Origin: Xanthomonas hyacinthi
GTDB lineage: Bacteria > Pseudomonadota > Gammaproteobacteria > Xanthomonadales > Xanthomonadaceae
Length of the DNA stretch: 64,000 bases
NCBI RefSeq assembly: GCF_009769165.1
Contig: NZ_CP043476.1
Span: 2,859,001 to 2,923,000, forward strand
Reading direction: 5' to 3'
The position numbers were made by a program, and so were the translations under genes. How positions within the stretch are numbered: position 1 is the first letter of the stretch; each line of letters begins with the position of its first letter. Shown here piece by piece: positions 55,059-64,000 of this stretch. The notes beneath the pieces were generated by a model. It did not search any database. It was not told the DNA's origin and saw only the letters and a list, made by a program, of their open reading frames with translations.

Positions 55059-55841
55059 TCAGGCGTCGGCCTGGGCCGGCAAGACGGCGTGGAAGCGCAG
55101 GCGGACGTAGTCGGCGTTCCAGCGGCCGCGATCGTCGCACAGCGTCGGCGTCAACAACGCGACGGCGGTACCGAGTATGTCCTGCCGTGTGGCGCCGTTC
55201 AGGCCGACCAGGAACGGATCGGCGAACGTGCGCAGCCAGCCGGCCATGCCGGTCGGCAGCGGCGTGGGCCGCGGCAGCAGGGCGATCTGCAGCACCTGGA
55301 AACCGTGCGCCTGCAGGCGCTGCGCATAGGCCTCGGCGCTGGGGAAAAACCAGGCGAACGCCAGCGCCGGTGCAGCGTGCAGGCGCATTGCCGCATGCAG
55401 CGCGGTGACGATCGCCGCCACGTTGCCGTGGCCGCCGAATTCGCCGACGAAGCGGCCGCCCGGGCGCAGCGCGCGGCGCACGCCGGCCAGGACCCGGTCC
55501 GGCTCGCGCATCCAGTGCAGCGCGGCGTTGCTGAACACCGCATCGAAGCGCTGGTCGAACGCCAGCGCATGGCCGTCCAGCACCTGCGCGTCCAGGCCGC
55601 GTGCGCGTGCGGCGTCGACCAGCTCGGGCGATGCGTCCACGCCGAGGACGTCGGCGCCGCTGGCGGCCAGCCTGGCGGTCAGCACGCCGTCGCCGCAGCC
55701 CAGGTCGAGGATCTGCTCGCCCGGCCGTGGCGCCAGCAGGTCCAGCGCCGGCGCGCCCAGCGCCGGTACGAAGCCGGCGTCGGCGGCATAGCCCTGCGCG
55801 TTCCAGCGCTGGCCAGCGGCGGGCAGCATGCTCGCGGTCAT
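55059..55841 (-). CDS. Class I SAM-dependent methyltransferase, trans-aconitate methyltransferase-like
   Basis: A 260-residue methyltransferase with the SAM-binding motif [20 protein letters not shown] and the following [14 protein letters not shown] and [13 protein letters not shown]. The last motif is shared with trans-aconitate methyltransferase (Tam) and related small-molecule methyltransferases. Being inside the leu cluster, four bases after leuA and 37 before leuC, it may act on a stray carboxylic acid such as an isopropylmalate derivative or trans-aconitate, a known LeuC/aconitase inhibitor; this is inference. The start at 55841 is preferred because an earlier one would overlap leuA. 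Confidence 0.8.
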   Translation of the reverse strand: MTASMLPAAGQRWNAQGYAADAGFVPALGAPALDLLAPRPGEQILDLGCGDGVLTARLAASGADVLGVDASPELVDAARARGLDAQVLDGHALAFDQRFDAVFSNAALHWMREPDRVLAGVRRALRPGGRFVGEFGGHGNVAAIVTALHAAMRLHAAPALAFAWFFPSAEAYAQRLQAHGFQVLQIALLPRPTPLPTGMAGWLRTFADPFLVGLNGATRQDILGTAVALLTPTLCDDRGRWNADYVRLRFHAVLPAQADA

Positions 55842-55845
55842 CGGC

Positions 55846-57401
<1,556 letters not shown>

Positions 57402-57405
<4 letters not shown>

Positions 57406-58511
57406 CAGATGGTTTCCTCTACGGCGGCGGTGGCTGGCGGATGGGAGAGCGGGGGCGTGGGACGGCGCGGGGCGGGCGGAACGGCGGCGAGCTGGCTGCG
57501 AAGTCGCTCGGTGTTGCGGCGGCGCGGCTTGCGCGGCGCGCGCGGGCGCACCTCCGACAGCAGCGTCGCCAGCACGCCGGCGTCGATGTTGCCACCGGAC
57601 ACCACTGCGCATTTGCGCTTGCCGGCGACGCGGCGGCCGGCCGCCAGGGCCAGCGCGCCGGCGCCCTCGGCGATGACGTGCTCCTCCAGCGCCAGGCGGA
57701 CCAGCGTTTCGCGCAGTTCCGCCTCGCGCACGATCACCACGTCGTCGAGCAGGCTGGCGCACAGCCGGCGGGTGATGAACCCGGGGATTTTAACCTTGAC
57801 ACCGTCGGCCAGGGTGGGCACCGGGTCGAGCGCGCGGATATCGCCGCGGATCGCCCGTGCCATGGAGTCCACGCCCTCGACCTGCGCACCGACGATGCGC
57901 ACGCCCTGCGAGCGCAGCGCCAGGGCCACGCCGGCGGCCAGGCCGCCGCCGCCGATCGGCACGATCACCACGTCCGGGGCGTGCGCGGCCAGTTCGATGC
58001 CGACCGTGCCCTGGCCGGCGATCACGTCCGGGTCGTCGAACGCGGACAGGAAGCGGTAGCCATTCTGCTCGGCCAGCTCGCGGGCGAAAGCGAAGGCCTC
58101 GTCGTAGCTGTCGCCGTGCTGGCGCACGGTGGCGCCCCAATGCGCGACGCCGGCGATCTTGGTCTGCGGCGCACCATGCGGCATCACCGTGATCGCCTGC
58201 ACGCCCAGGCGGTGCGCGGCCCAGGCCACGCCCTGCGCATGGTTGCCGGCCGAGGCGCAGATCACGGTGCGCTCGTCGCCGCGTTCCAGCCCGGCCAGCA
58301 GCGCGTTCAGCGCGCCGCGCACCTTGTAGGAACCGGTGCGCTGCAGGTTCTCCAGCTTCAGCCACACGCCGAAGCGCTCGGCGTAATGCACCGGCGTCGG
58401 CGGCAGGTAGCGGCGCAGCCGCGCCTGCGCGGCCAGCACGTCGGCGACGCTGACCGCGACGTCGCCTACGTCGGGCTCCTGCTGCGGGGCGGGGCGGCCG
58501 GCGTCAGGCAT
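57402..58511 (-). CDS. ilvA: Threonine dehydratase (short form without ACT domain)
   Basis: A 369-residue PLP enzyme that makes 2-oxobutyrate from threonine for isoleucine. The PLP lysine is Lys63 in [10 protein letters not shown] and the phosphate-binding loop is [12 protein letters not shown]. After the catalytic domain (to about 325) there is only an Arg/Pro-rich tail ([12 protein letters not shown]...), and the ACT-like regulatory domain of E. coli-type IlvA (about 514 residues) is absent. Feedback by isoleucine would then need another route. The start at 58511 avoids a Cys/Gly/Ala/Arg artefact encoded by a 21-bp tandem repeat. Confidence 0.9.
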
Positions 58512-58517
58512 GGGGCC

Positions 58518-58740
58518 GGGACTCGGGACGCGGGACGCGGGACTCGGAGTGCAGATCGCGGACTGGAAGAAGGCCCCTCCATGGAAGAAGGCGCCTCCGC
58601 ACCGTCGCGCGGCGCCTCCGCACCGTCGCGCGGCGCCTCCGCACCGTCGCGCGGCGCTGCCGCACGGCCGGCATGAAGCCCGAGACCAGTGAGCTGCCAA
58701 CGCAGCCCACGCGTCCCGCGTCCCGCGTCCCGCGTCCCGG
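58518..58740. repeat. Repeat-rich spacer between ilvM-like gene and ilvA
   Basis: It contains three perfect tandem copies of a 21-bp unit (58591-58611, 58612-58632, 58633-58653; core CCTCCGCACCGTCGCG) and flanking inverse arrays: GGGACGCGGGACGCGGGAC at about 58525-58543 and CGTCCCGCGTCCCGCGTCCC at about 58712-58731. The outer arrays can pair to form a large hairpin in the middle of the operon transcript. No gene is supported here. Confidence 0.75.
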
Positions 58741-58745
58741 CCTCA

Positions 58746-58994
58746 TCATGGCACCACGTCCAGCGCAGTGACCCGCACCGACTCGCAGTCGTACACCTTT
58801 TCCATCTGCAGGCGCAGGCTCTCGCCGGGGCGATTGCCGTCCACGACCATCTGCAGGTGCCAGCGGCCGGCGTCGTCGGCCACCGGCGCGCCGGCGATCG
58901 ACAGCGGCGCGAAGCCGCGCCGCTCGGCCATGCCGATCGCGCGCAGCAGCGCGCCTTCGGCCGGCTTCAGCACCAGGTCAAGCTGGTAGCGCAT
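58746..58994 (-). CDS. ilvM: ACT-domain small subunit of acetolactate synthase (IlvM-like)
   Basis: An 82-residue single ACT domain (MRYQLDLVLKPAEGALLRAI, then RGFAPLSIAG...GRWHLQMVVDG). It is much shorter than IlvH/IlvN and fits the IlvM type that activates acetolactate synthase II. It overlaps the large-subunit gene by 17 bases, which supports a complex. Residue conservation with IlvM is modest, so the symbol is given by analogy. Confidence 0.82.
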   Translation of the reverse strand: MRYQLDLVLKPAEGALLRAIGMAERRGFAPLSIAGAPVADDAGRWHLQMVVDGNRPGESLRLQMEKVYDCESVRVTALDVVP

Positions 58995-60699
58995 GGGGGG
59001 TCTCCTGGCGCTGGGTCGCGGGGTTGCTCTCCAGCATGGTGCTGTTGGCGGTGTTCGGCGGCACCAGCGGCCACACGTTGGCGCGCGCGTCGATGGCCAC
59101 GTGCAGCAGCGCCGGGCCCGGCTGCGCCAGCAGTTCGGCCAGCCCGTCCTCGACCTGGCCGCGCGCGGTGATGCGCTTGGCCGGGATGCCGAACACCTGC
59201 GCCAGCGCGGCGAAGTCCGGGTTGTCGGACAGGTCGATCTCGCTGTAGCGCTCGGCGAAGAACAGTTCCTGCCACTGCCGCACCATGCCCAGCGAACTGT
59301 TGTCCAGCAGCACGATCTTCACCGGCAGCTTGCAGCGCGCGATGGTGACCAGCTCCTGCACGTTCATCATGAAACTGCCGTCGCCGCTGACCAGCACCAC
59401 GGTGCGGTCGGGGCAGGCGAACTGCGCGCCCATCGCCGCCGGCAGGCCGAAGCCCATCGTGCCCAGCGCGCCGCTGGTCAGGTGGTTGCGCGGATGGTTG
59501 AAGCGGCAATGCTGGGCCACCCACATCTGGTGCTGGCCGACGTCGCAGGCGATCACGGTGTCGGCCGGAGCCAGCTCGCTCAGCCGCTTCAGCAGGCCGG
59601 GCGCGTAGATGTCCTCACCCGGCGCGTCGTAGCGGGCGCCGAACTTCTCGCGATGGCCGACGCAGCGCGCGTGCCAGGCCTCGCAGGTGCTGGTGGCCGC
59701 GCTCAGCGCGCGCAGCGCTTCGGCCACGTCGCCGGGCACGGCGATGTCGGCATGGCGCAGCTTGGAGATCTCGCAGGCATCGGCATCCAGGTGGATGACC
59801 CGCGCGAACGGGGCGAACTCGGCCAGCTTGCCGGTGGCGCGGTCGTCGAAGCGCGCGCCGACCACGATCAGCAGGTCCGATTCCTGCACCGCCATGTTGG
59901 CGGCGCGGGTGCCGTGCATGCCGAGCATGCCCAGGTAGTGCGGATGCCCGTGCGGCAGCGCGCCCAGCCCGCGCAGGGTCAGCACGGTGGGGATGCGGGT
60001 GGCGTCGACGAACTGGCGGAACGCATCCACCGCATTGGCCAGGGCGATGCCGCCGCCGCCGTAGATCACCGGCTTGTCGGCGCCGGCGATCGCCGCCAGC
60101 GCCTCGGCCAGGGCCGCGGCGTGCGGCGCCGGCGGGGCCGGCACCGCGGCCGGCACGTGGTCCGGCAAGTGCGACGCATCGCCCAACTGCACGTCCTTGG
60201 GCAGATCGATCAGCACCGGCCCCGGACGCCCTTCGCGGGCGATGCGGAACGCGTCGCGCAGCACCTGCGGCAGGTCGTCCACGCGGCGCACCAGGAAGCT
60301 GTGCTTGACGATCGGCAGGGTCAGCCCGAACACGTCCAGTTCCTGGAACGCGTCGGTGCCCAGCAGCGGCGTGGCGACCTGCCCGGTCAGGCAGATCATC
60401 GGCACCGAGTCCAGCATCGCATCGGCGATGCCGGTGACCAGGTTGGAGGCGCCCGGGCCGGACGTGGCGACGCAGACCCCGACCCGCCCGCTGGCGCGGG
60501 CGTAGCCGTTGGCGGCCAGCGCCGCGCCCTGCTCGTGGCGGACCAGGATGTGCTTGAGCTGGCTGTCTACCAGCGCGTCGTAGAACGGCATGATGGTGCC
60601 GCCCGGATAGCCGAACAGCGTGTCCACGCCTTCGGCTTCCAGGGCCTGCGTCAGCCAGCGCGCGCCGTTGCGGGGCGTGCCGTGAGCGGAGGAGTTCAT
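58978..60699 (-). CDS. ilvG: Acetolactate synthase large subunit
   Basis: A 573-residue thiamine-diphosphate enzyme that condenses pyruvate to acetolactate or with 2-oxobutyrate to acetohydroxybutyrate. It has the three domains: GYPGGTIMPFYDAL and the catalytic Glu in VRHEQGAALAANGYAR; the central FAD-binding domain; and the TPP-binding GDGSFMMNVQELVTI...NNSSLGM (here DNSSLGMVRQW). Its position after ilvC and overlap with the ACT-subunit gene fit the IlvGM type. Confidence 0.94.
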   Translation of the reverse strand: MNSSAHGTPRNGARWLTQALEAEGVDTLFGYPGGTIMPFYDALVDSQLKHILVRHEQGAALAANGYARASGRVGVCVATSGPGASNLVTGIADAMLDSVPMICLTGQVATPLLGTDAFQELDVFGLTLPIVKHSFLVRRVDDLPQVLRDAFRIAREGRPGPVLIDLPKDVQLGDASHLPDHVPAAVPAPPAPHAAALAEALAAIAGADKPVIYGGGGIALANAVDAFRQFVDATRIPTVLTLRGLGALPHGHPHYLGMLGMHGTRAANMAVQESDLLIVVGARFDDRATGKLAEFAPFARVIHLDADACEISKLRHADIAVPGDVAEALRALSAATSTCEAWHARCVGHREKFGARYDAPGEDIYAPGLLKRLSELAPADTVIACDVGQHQMWVAQHCRFNHPRNHLTSGALGTMGFGLPAAMGAQFACPDRTVVLVSGDGSFMMNVQELVTIARCKLPVKIVLLDNSSLGMVRQWQELFFAERYSEIDLSDNPDFAALAQVFGIPAKRITARGQVEDGLAELLAQPGPALLHVAIDARANVWPLVPPNTANSTMLESNPATQRQETPHALPA

Positions 60700-60742
60700 A
60701 CGGTGGCGACCTTTCGGTGGAAGCGGGTGGGGGAGCCGCGGG

Positions 60743-61753
60743 TTACGCGGCTTGCTGGCCGGTCGCGGCCGGCGTGGCGGCCGCGGCGTCGCCGTTCAGC
60801 CAGACCATCTTGGCGCGCAGCTGCTTGCCGACCACTTCGATCGGGTGCTCCAGGTCGGCCTGCTTGAACTTGGTGTAGTTCGGCAGCCCGGCTGCGTACT
60901 CGGCCACCCAGTTCTTGGTGAAGGTGCCGTTCTGGATGTCGGTCAGCACGTCGCGCATGCGCTGCTTGGTGGCCGCGTCGACGACCCGCGGGCCGCTAAC
61001 GTAGTCGCCGTACTGCGCGGTCTCGGAGACGAACTCGAGCATGCGGGTGATGCCGCCTTCGTAGAACAGGTCCACGATCAGCTTCAGTTCGTGCAGCACT
61101 TCGTAGTAGGCGATTTCCGGCTGGTAGCCGGCTTCCACCAGCACTTCGAAGCCGGCCTGGACCAGCGACGAGGCGCCGCCGCACAGCACCGCCTGCTCGC
61201 CGAACAGGTCGGTCTCGGTCTCTTCCTTGAAGGTGGTCTTGATCAGGTTGGCGCGCGCCCCGCCCAGGCCGGCGGCGTACTCGAGCGCGAACTGCTCGGC
61301 CTTGCCGCTGCGGTCCTGGTACACCGCCCAGATGCACGGCACGCCGCGGCCGATCTCGTACTCGCGGCGCACCAGCGCGCCCGGGCCCTTCGGCGCGACC
61401 AGCACCACGTCCAGGTCGGCGCGCGGCTTGATCATGTCGAAATGCACGTTCAGCCCGTGCGCGAACAGCAGGCAGGCGCCCTGCTTCAGGTTCGGCGCCA
61501 GCACCTCGTCGTACAGCTTCTTCTGCACCATGTCCGGGGTCAGCACCGCGACCAGGTCGGCGTCCTTGACCGCTTCGGCGGGGCTCTTCACCACGAAGCC
61601 GTCGGCCTGCGCCTTGGCTTCGGTCGGGCCGCCCGCGCGCAGGCCGACAGTGACGTCGAAGCCGGACTCGCGCAGGTTCAGCGCGTGCGCGCGGCCCTGG
61701 CTGCCGTAGCCGACGATGGCGATCTTGGTGGTGGACTGGGCGGAACTGGTCAT
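60743..61753 (-). CDS. ilvC: Ketol-acid reductoisomerase (class I)
   Basis: A 336-residue enzyme that isomerises and reduces acetolactate. The NADPH-binding motif is [19 protein letters not shown], and the metal-binding acidic residues lie in [10 protein letters not shown] and in [11 protein letters not shown] (helical C-terminal domain). The C-terminal tail after about 315 ([15 protein letters not shown]) is an extra low-complexity end. It is the first structural gene of the cluster, about 64 bases after the attenuator hairpin. Confidence 0.95.
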   Translation of the reverse strand: MTSSAQSTTKIAIVGYGSQGRAHALNLRESGFDVTVGLRAGGPTEAKAQADGFVVKSPAEAVKDADLVAVLTPDMVQKKLYDEVLAPNLKQGACLLFAHGLNVHFDMIKPRADLDVVLVAPKGPGALVRREYEIGRGVPCIWAVYQDRSGKAEQFALEYAAGLGGARANLIKTTFKEETETDLFGEQAVLCGGASSLVQAGFEVLVEAGYQPEIAYYEVLHELKLIVDLFYEGGITRMLEFVSETAQYGDYVSGPRVVDAATKQRMRDVLTDIQNGTFTKNWVAEYAAGLPNYTKFKQADLEHPIEVVGKQLRAKMVWLNGDAAAATPAATGQQAA

Positions 61754-61816
61754 GGGGCGGATTTCCTTGGGACGGTGTGGGTAGGAAGGGAAGCGTGCGT
61801 TTCGCGGTTACTAAAA

Positions 61817-61848
61817 TGAAAAACCCCGCGCCGTTGCCGGTGCGGGGT
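61817..61848 (-). terminator. Attenuator hairpin of the ilv-leu operon
   Basis: On the minus strand ACCCCGCACCG / CGGCGCGGGGT forms an 11-bp stem (one G-U pair) with a short loop, directly followed by TTTTTCATTTT. It stands between the leader peptide stop and ilvC, the classical place of a branched-chain attenuator. Confidence 0.85.
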
Positions 61849-61874
61849 CTGATCGAATCCAGGCTGCTTGTCGC

Positions 61875-62003
61875 TTACACGCCGGTTCGTCCCGCACTCG
61901 TGGGCGAGGTAATAAGCACGAGTACGAGGAGCGACGCGGCGGCGTCCGCGCGCGGCGCGGCGGGCAGGCGGGTCGGCTTTGGGCTGGTGTGGCGATGCAA
62001 CAT
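61875..62003 (-). CDS. Leader peptide of the ilv-leu operon
   Basis: A 42-codon frame whose middle reads SLLVLVLITS: seven consecutive Leu, Val or Ile codons (residues 25-31), followed by a stop about 26 bases before the attenuator hairpin. Ribosome stalling there when charged Leu, Val or Ile tRNAs are scarce would let an antiterminator form and allow reading into ilvC. No ribosome-binding site stands before the ATG; the promoter geometry places the transcript start at or next to it, so the message may be leaderless. The peptide itself probably has no other function. Confidence 0.78.
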   Translation of the reverse strand: MLHRHTSPKPTRLPAAPRADAAASLLVLVLITSPTSAGRTGV

Positions 62004-62009
62004 GCAGCG

Positions 62010-62039
62010 AGATAAACATGGCTTTTGCGGGGCTGTCAA
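62010..62039 (-). promoter_or_regulatory. Promoter of the ilv-leu operon
   Basis: On the minus strand TTGACA (62039-62034) is followed after 17 bases by TTTATC (62016-62011), or after 18 by TTATCT with an upstream TG. A start about seven bases further falls on the leader peptide ATG (62003). Confidence 0.65.
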
Positions 62040-62243
62040 CCCTGCGCCCGGTGCGCCGCCGCGAATGTGCCGAAAGCCGCACCAGTACAGCATCGTTACG
62101 CCTGAAACGGTGCGCCGCTGCGGGACCTGCGCGGCCGATTGCGCGGAAAATCGCGCCGCGCCGCCAGGCCGTGCGGCGGCGTCGGCTGCGTGCCCGGTCC
62201 TGCTCGGGTAGGGTTGGGAACGAATCCGATCCGGGGCCTGCGC

Positions 62244-63959
62244 ATGTTTACGTTGAACTGCTTCGTGGCGTTCATGACGATCGCCTTGCTGTTGCCGCCG
62301 CCCGCCGCTGCGGCCGACCGCGTCAGCGGCCAGCCGTTCGCCACGCGTTCGGAAGTGATCGCGCCGCACGCGATGGCCGCCACCTCGCAACCGCTGGCCA
62401 CGCAGATCGCGCTGGACACGATGCAGGCGGGCGGTTCGGCGGTGGACGCGGCGATCGCCGCCAACGCCGCGCTCGGGCTGATGGAACCGACCGGCAATGG
62501 CGTCGGCGGCGACCTGTTCGCGATCGTGTGGGATCCGAAGACGCACAGGCTCTACGGCTACAACGGCTCGGGCCGCTCGCCCAGGTCGCTGACCTTGGCC
62601 GAGTTCCAGCGCCGCGGGCTGAAGGACATTCCGCCGACCGGGCCGCTGCCGGTGTCGGTGCCGGGTGCGGTGGACGGCTGGTTCGCGCTGCACGAACGCT
62701 TCGGGCGCACCACGATGGCGCAGAACCTGGCGCCAGCGATCCGCTATGCACGCGAGGGCCACCCGGTGGCCGAAACCATCGCCTATTACTGGGACCGCTC
62801 GGTGCTGCGCCTGTCGCAGTATCCCGGCTTCAAGGAGCAGTTCACCATCGACGGCCATGCGCCGCGCAAGGGCGAGCTGTGGAAGAACCCGAACCTGGCC
62901 AACACCCTGCAGCAGATCGCCGACGGCGGCCGCGACGCGTTCTACAAGGGCGCCATCGCGCGCACCATCGACGCCTATTTCAAGGCCAACGGCGGCTTCC
63001 TGCGCTACGACGACCTGGCCAGCCACCATGGCGAATGGGTCGAACCGGTCAGCAGCAACTACCGCGGCTACGACGTGTGGGAACTGCCGCCCAACAGCCA
63101 GGGCATCGCCGCGCTGCAGATGCTCAACATCCTGGAGGGCTACGACTTCTCCAAGATCCCGTTCGGCTCGGCCGAGCACATCCATCTGTTCACCGAGGCC
63201 AAGAAACTGGCCTTCGCCGACCGCGCGCGCTTCTATGCCGATCCGGCGTTCCAGCCGGCGCCATTGGCCAGGCTGGTCTCCAAGGACTACGCCGCGCAGC
63301 GCCGCGCATTGATCTCGATGGACAAGGCGCTGAAGGAAGTACAGCCGGGCACGCCCAGGCAACTGGACGCGGGCGACACCATCTACCTGACCGTGGCCGA
63401 TGCCGAGGGCATGATGGTGTCGCTGATCCAGTCCAACTACCGCGGCATGGGCAGCGGCATGGCGCCGCCGGGACTGGGCTTCATCCTGCAGGACCGCGGC
63501 GAGATGTTCGTGCTGAACAAGGATCATCCCAACGGCTACGCGCCGGGCAAGCGCCCGTTCCAGACCATCATCCCGGCGTTCGTGACCAAGGACGGCAAGC
63601 CGTGGCTGAGCTTCGGCGTGATGGGCGGGGCGATGCAGCCGCAGGGCCACGTGCAGATCGTGATGAACCTGATCGATTTCCACATGAACCTGCAGGAGGC
63701 CGGCGACGCGCCGCGGATCCAGCACGAAGGGTCCACCGAGCCGACCGGGCAGGCCACGGCGATGCGCGACGGCGGCGAACTGAACCTGGAGACCGGTTTT
63801 TCCTACGACACGATCCGCGCGCTGATGCGCAAGGGCCACCGCGTGATCTTCGCCGACGGCCCGTACGGCGGTTACCAGGCGATCGCGCGCGACCCGGCCA
63901 GCGGCGTGTACTACGGCGCTTCGGAAAGCCGCAAGGACGGCCAGGCCGCCGGCTACTGA
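62244..63959 (+). CDS. ggt: Gamma-glutamyltransferase (Ntn-hydrolase)
   Basis: A 571-residue secreted proenzyme that hydrolyses or transfers the gamma-glutamyl group of glutathione and related compounds. A signal peptide (MFTLNCFVAFMTIALLLPPP, cut near AAA-ADR) sends it to the periplasm. The family opening MAATSQPLATQIALDTMQAG with GGSAVDAAIAANAALG and EPTGNGVGGDLF is clear. Self-cleavage should occur before Thr379 (in GDTIYLTVADAEG), giving large and small subunits. The usual TTHxS is TIYLT here, so the residue after the nucleophile is Ile, not Thr; activity is still expected. It is divergent from the ilv operon. Confidence 0.9.
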   Translation: MFTLNCFVAFMTIALLLPPPAAAADRVSGQPFATRSEVIAPHAMAATSQPLATQIALDTMQAGGSAVDAAIAANAALGLMEPTGNGVGGDLFAIVWDPKTHRLYGYNGSGRSPRSLTLAEFQRRGLKDIPPTGPLPVSVPGAVDGWFALHERFGRTTMAQNLAPAIRYAREGHPVAETIAYYWDRSVLRLSQYPGFKEQFTIDGHAPRKGELWKNPNLANTLQQIADGGRDAFYKGAIARTIDAYFKANGGFLRYDDLASHHGEWVEPVSSNYRGYDVWELPPNSQGIAALQMLNILEGYDFSKIPFGSAEHIHLFTEAKKLAFADRARFYADPAFQPAPLARLVSKDYAAQRRALISMDKALKEVQPGTPRQLDAGDTIYLTVADAEGMMVSLIQSNYRGMGSGMAPPGLGFILQDRGEMFVLNKDHPNGYAPGKRPFQTIIPAFVTKDGKPWLSFGVMGGAMQPQGHVQIVMNLIDFHMNLQEAGDAPRIQHEGSTEPTGQATAMRDGGELNLETGFSYDTIRALMRKGHRVIFADGPYGGYQAIARDPASGVYYGASESRKDGQAAGY

Positions 63960-64000
63960 GTCCAGCGCTCTGCGGCCATGTGCGTTCTACCCTTTGCCGC

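Noticed and set aside
58512..58700. N-terminal extension of ilvA with Cys-Gly-Gly-Ala-Arg-Arg repeats
   Set aside because: It is produced by the 21-bp tandem repeat; the downstream ATG leads directly to normal IlvA sequence.

Overview
The window looks like chromosomal DNA from a plant-associated gammaproteobacterium of the Xanthomonas group. The inference rests on very high GC, a sucrose locus with the suxR/suxC/suxA/suxB gene set, a combined ilvC-ilvG-ilvM-ilvA-leuA-leuC-leuD-leuB cluster, abundant TonB/porin/GGDEF genes and interspersed repeats. No rRNA, tRNA, CRISPR array, prophage or transposase gene was recognised. The species cannot be named from the sequence alone.

Layout. 1-1.3 kb: 3' end of a large RTX (calcium-binding repeat) exoprotein. 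1.4-4.7 kb: rsgA, a QEGLA-motif metalloprotease-like protein and a DJ-1/PfpI protein. 4.7-5.1 kb: tandem intergenic repeats. 5.1-12.3 kb: sucrose utilisation locus (sucrose hydrolase/amylosucrase, TonB receptor, MFS importer, LacI repressor) with palindromic operators. 12.4-19.3 kb: acetoacetyl-CoA reductase-like protein, then a citrate/tricarboxylate module (CitMHS transporter, O/P-type porin, TctD/TctE-like two-component system, periplasmic binding protein). 19.3-26.6 kb: signalling genes (propeller-GGDEF protein, LuxR-type response regulator, hybrid kinase). 27-28.3 kb: an unrecognised Ser/Pro-rich protein that could be secreted. 28.6-34 kb: a porin, the C4-dicarboxylate transporter DctA and malic enzyme MaeB.

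34.2-39.9 kb is the most interesting accessory region. Two XRE-type regulators flank a CvaA/CvaB-like type I export system (HlyD-family adaptor; ABC transporter with an intact C39 leader peptidase). Between the exporter genes lie two tiny genes for peptides with classical 15-residue double-glycine-type leaders, a strong terminator, and a small two-helix membrane protein (possible immunity protein) that uses a TTG start or is frameshifted. A leader-like remnant follows. The centre of the locus is visibly AT-rich against the rest. It reads as a two-peptide class II microcin/bacteriocin system; TolC, its likely outer-membrane partner, is encoded at 45.4-46.8 kb.

40-51.6 kb: zinc-finger protein, LPS core/lipid A genes (glycosyltransferase, O-antigen ligase-like protein, LpxL-like acyltransferase, WaaA), tolC, pcm-like methyltransferase, a TetR regulator and a second propeller-GGDEF protein. 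51.7-62 kb, all on the minus strand: the branched-chain amino-acid cluster, headed by a leader peptide rich in Leu/Val/Ile codons and an attenuator hairpin before ilvC, with a tiny membrane-protein gene wedged between leuC and leuD. The window ends with a periplasmic gamma-glutamyltransferase.

A dispersed GGGAAT/ATTCGGGA repeat appears as inverted pairs or single arms near many gene ends and even supplies the last codons of suxC and leuB.
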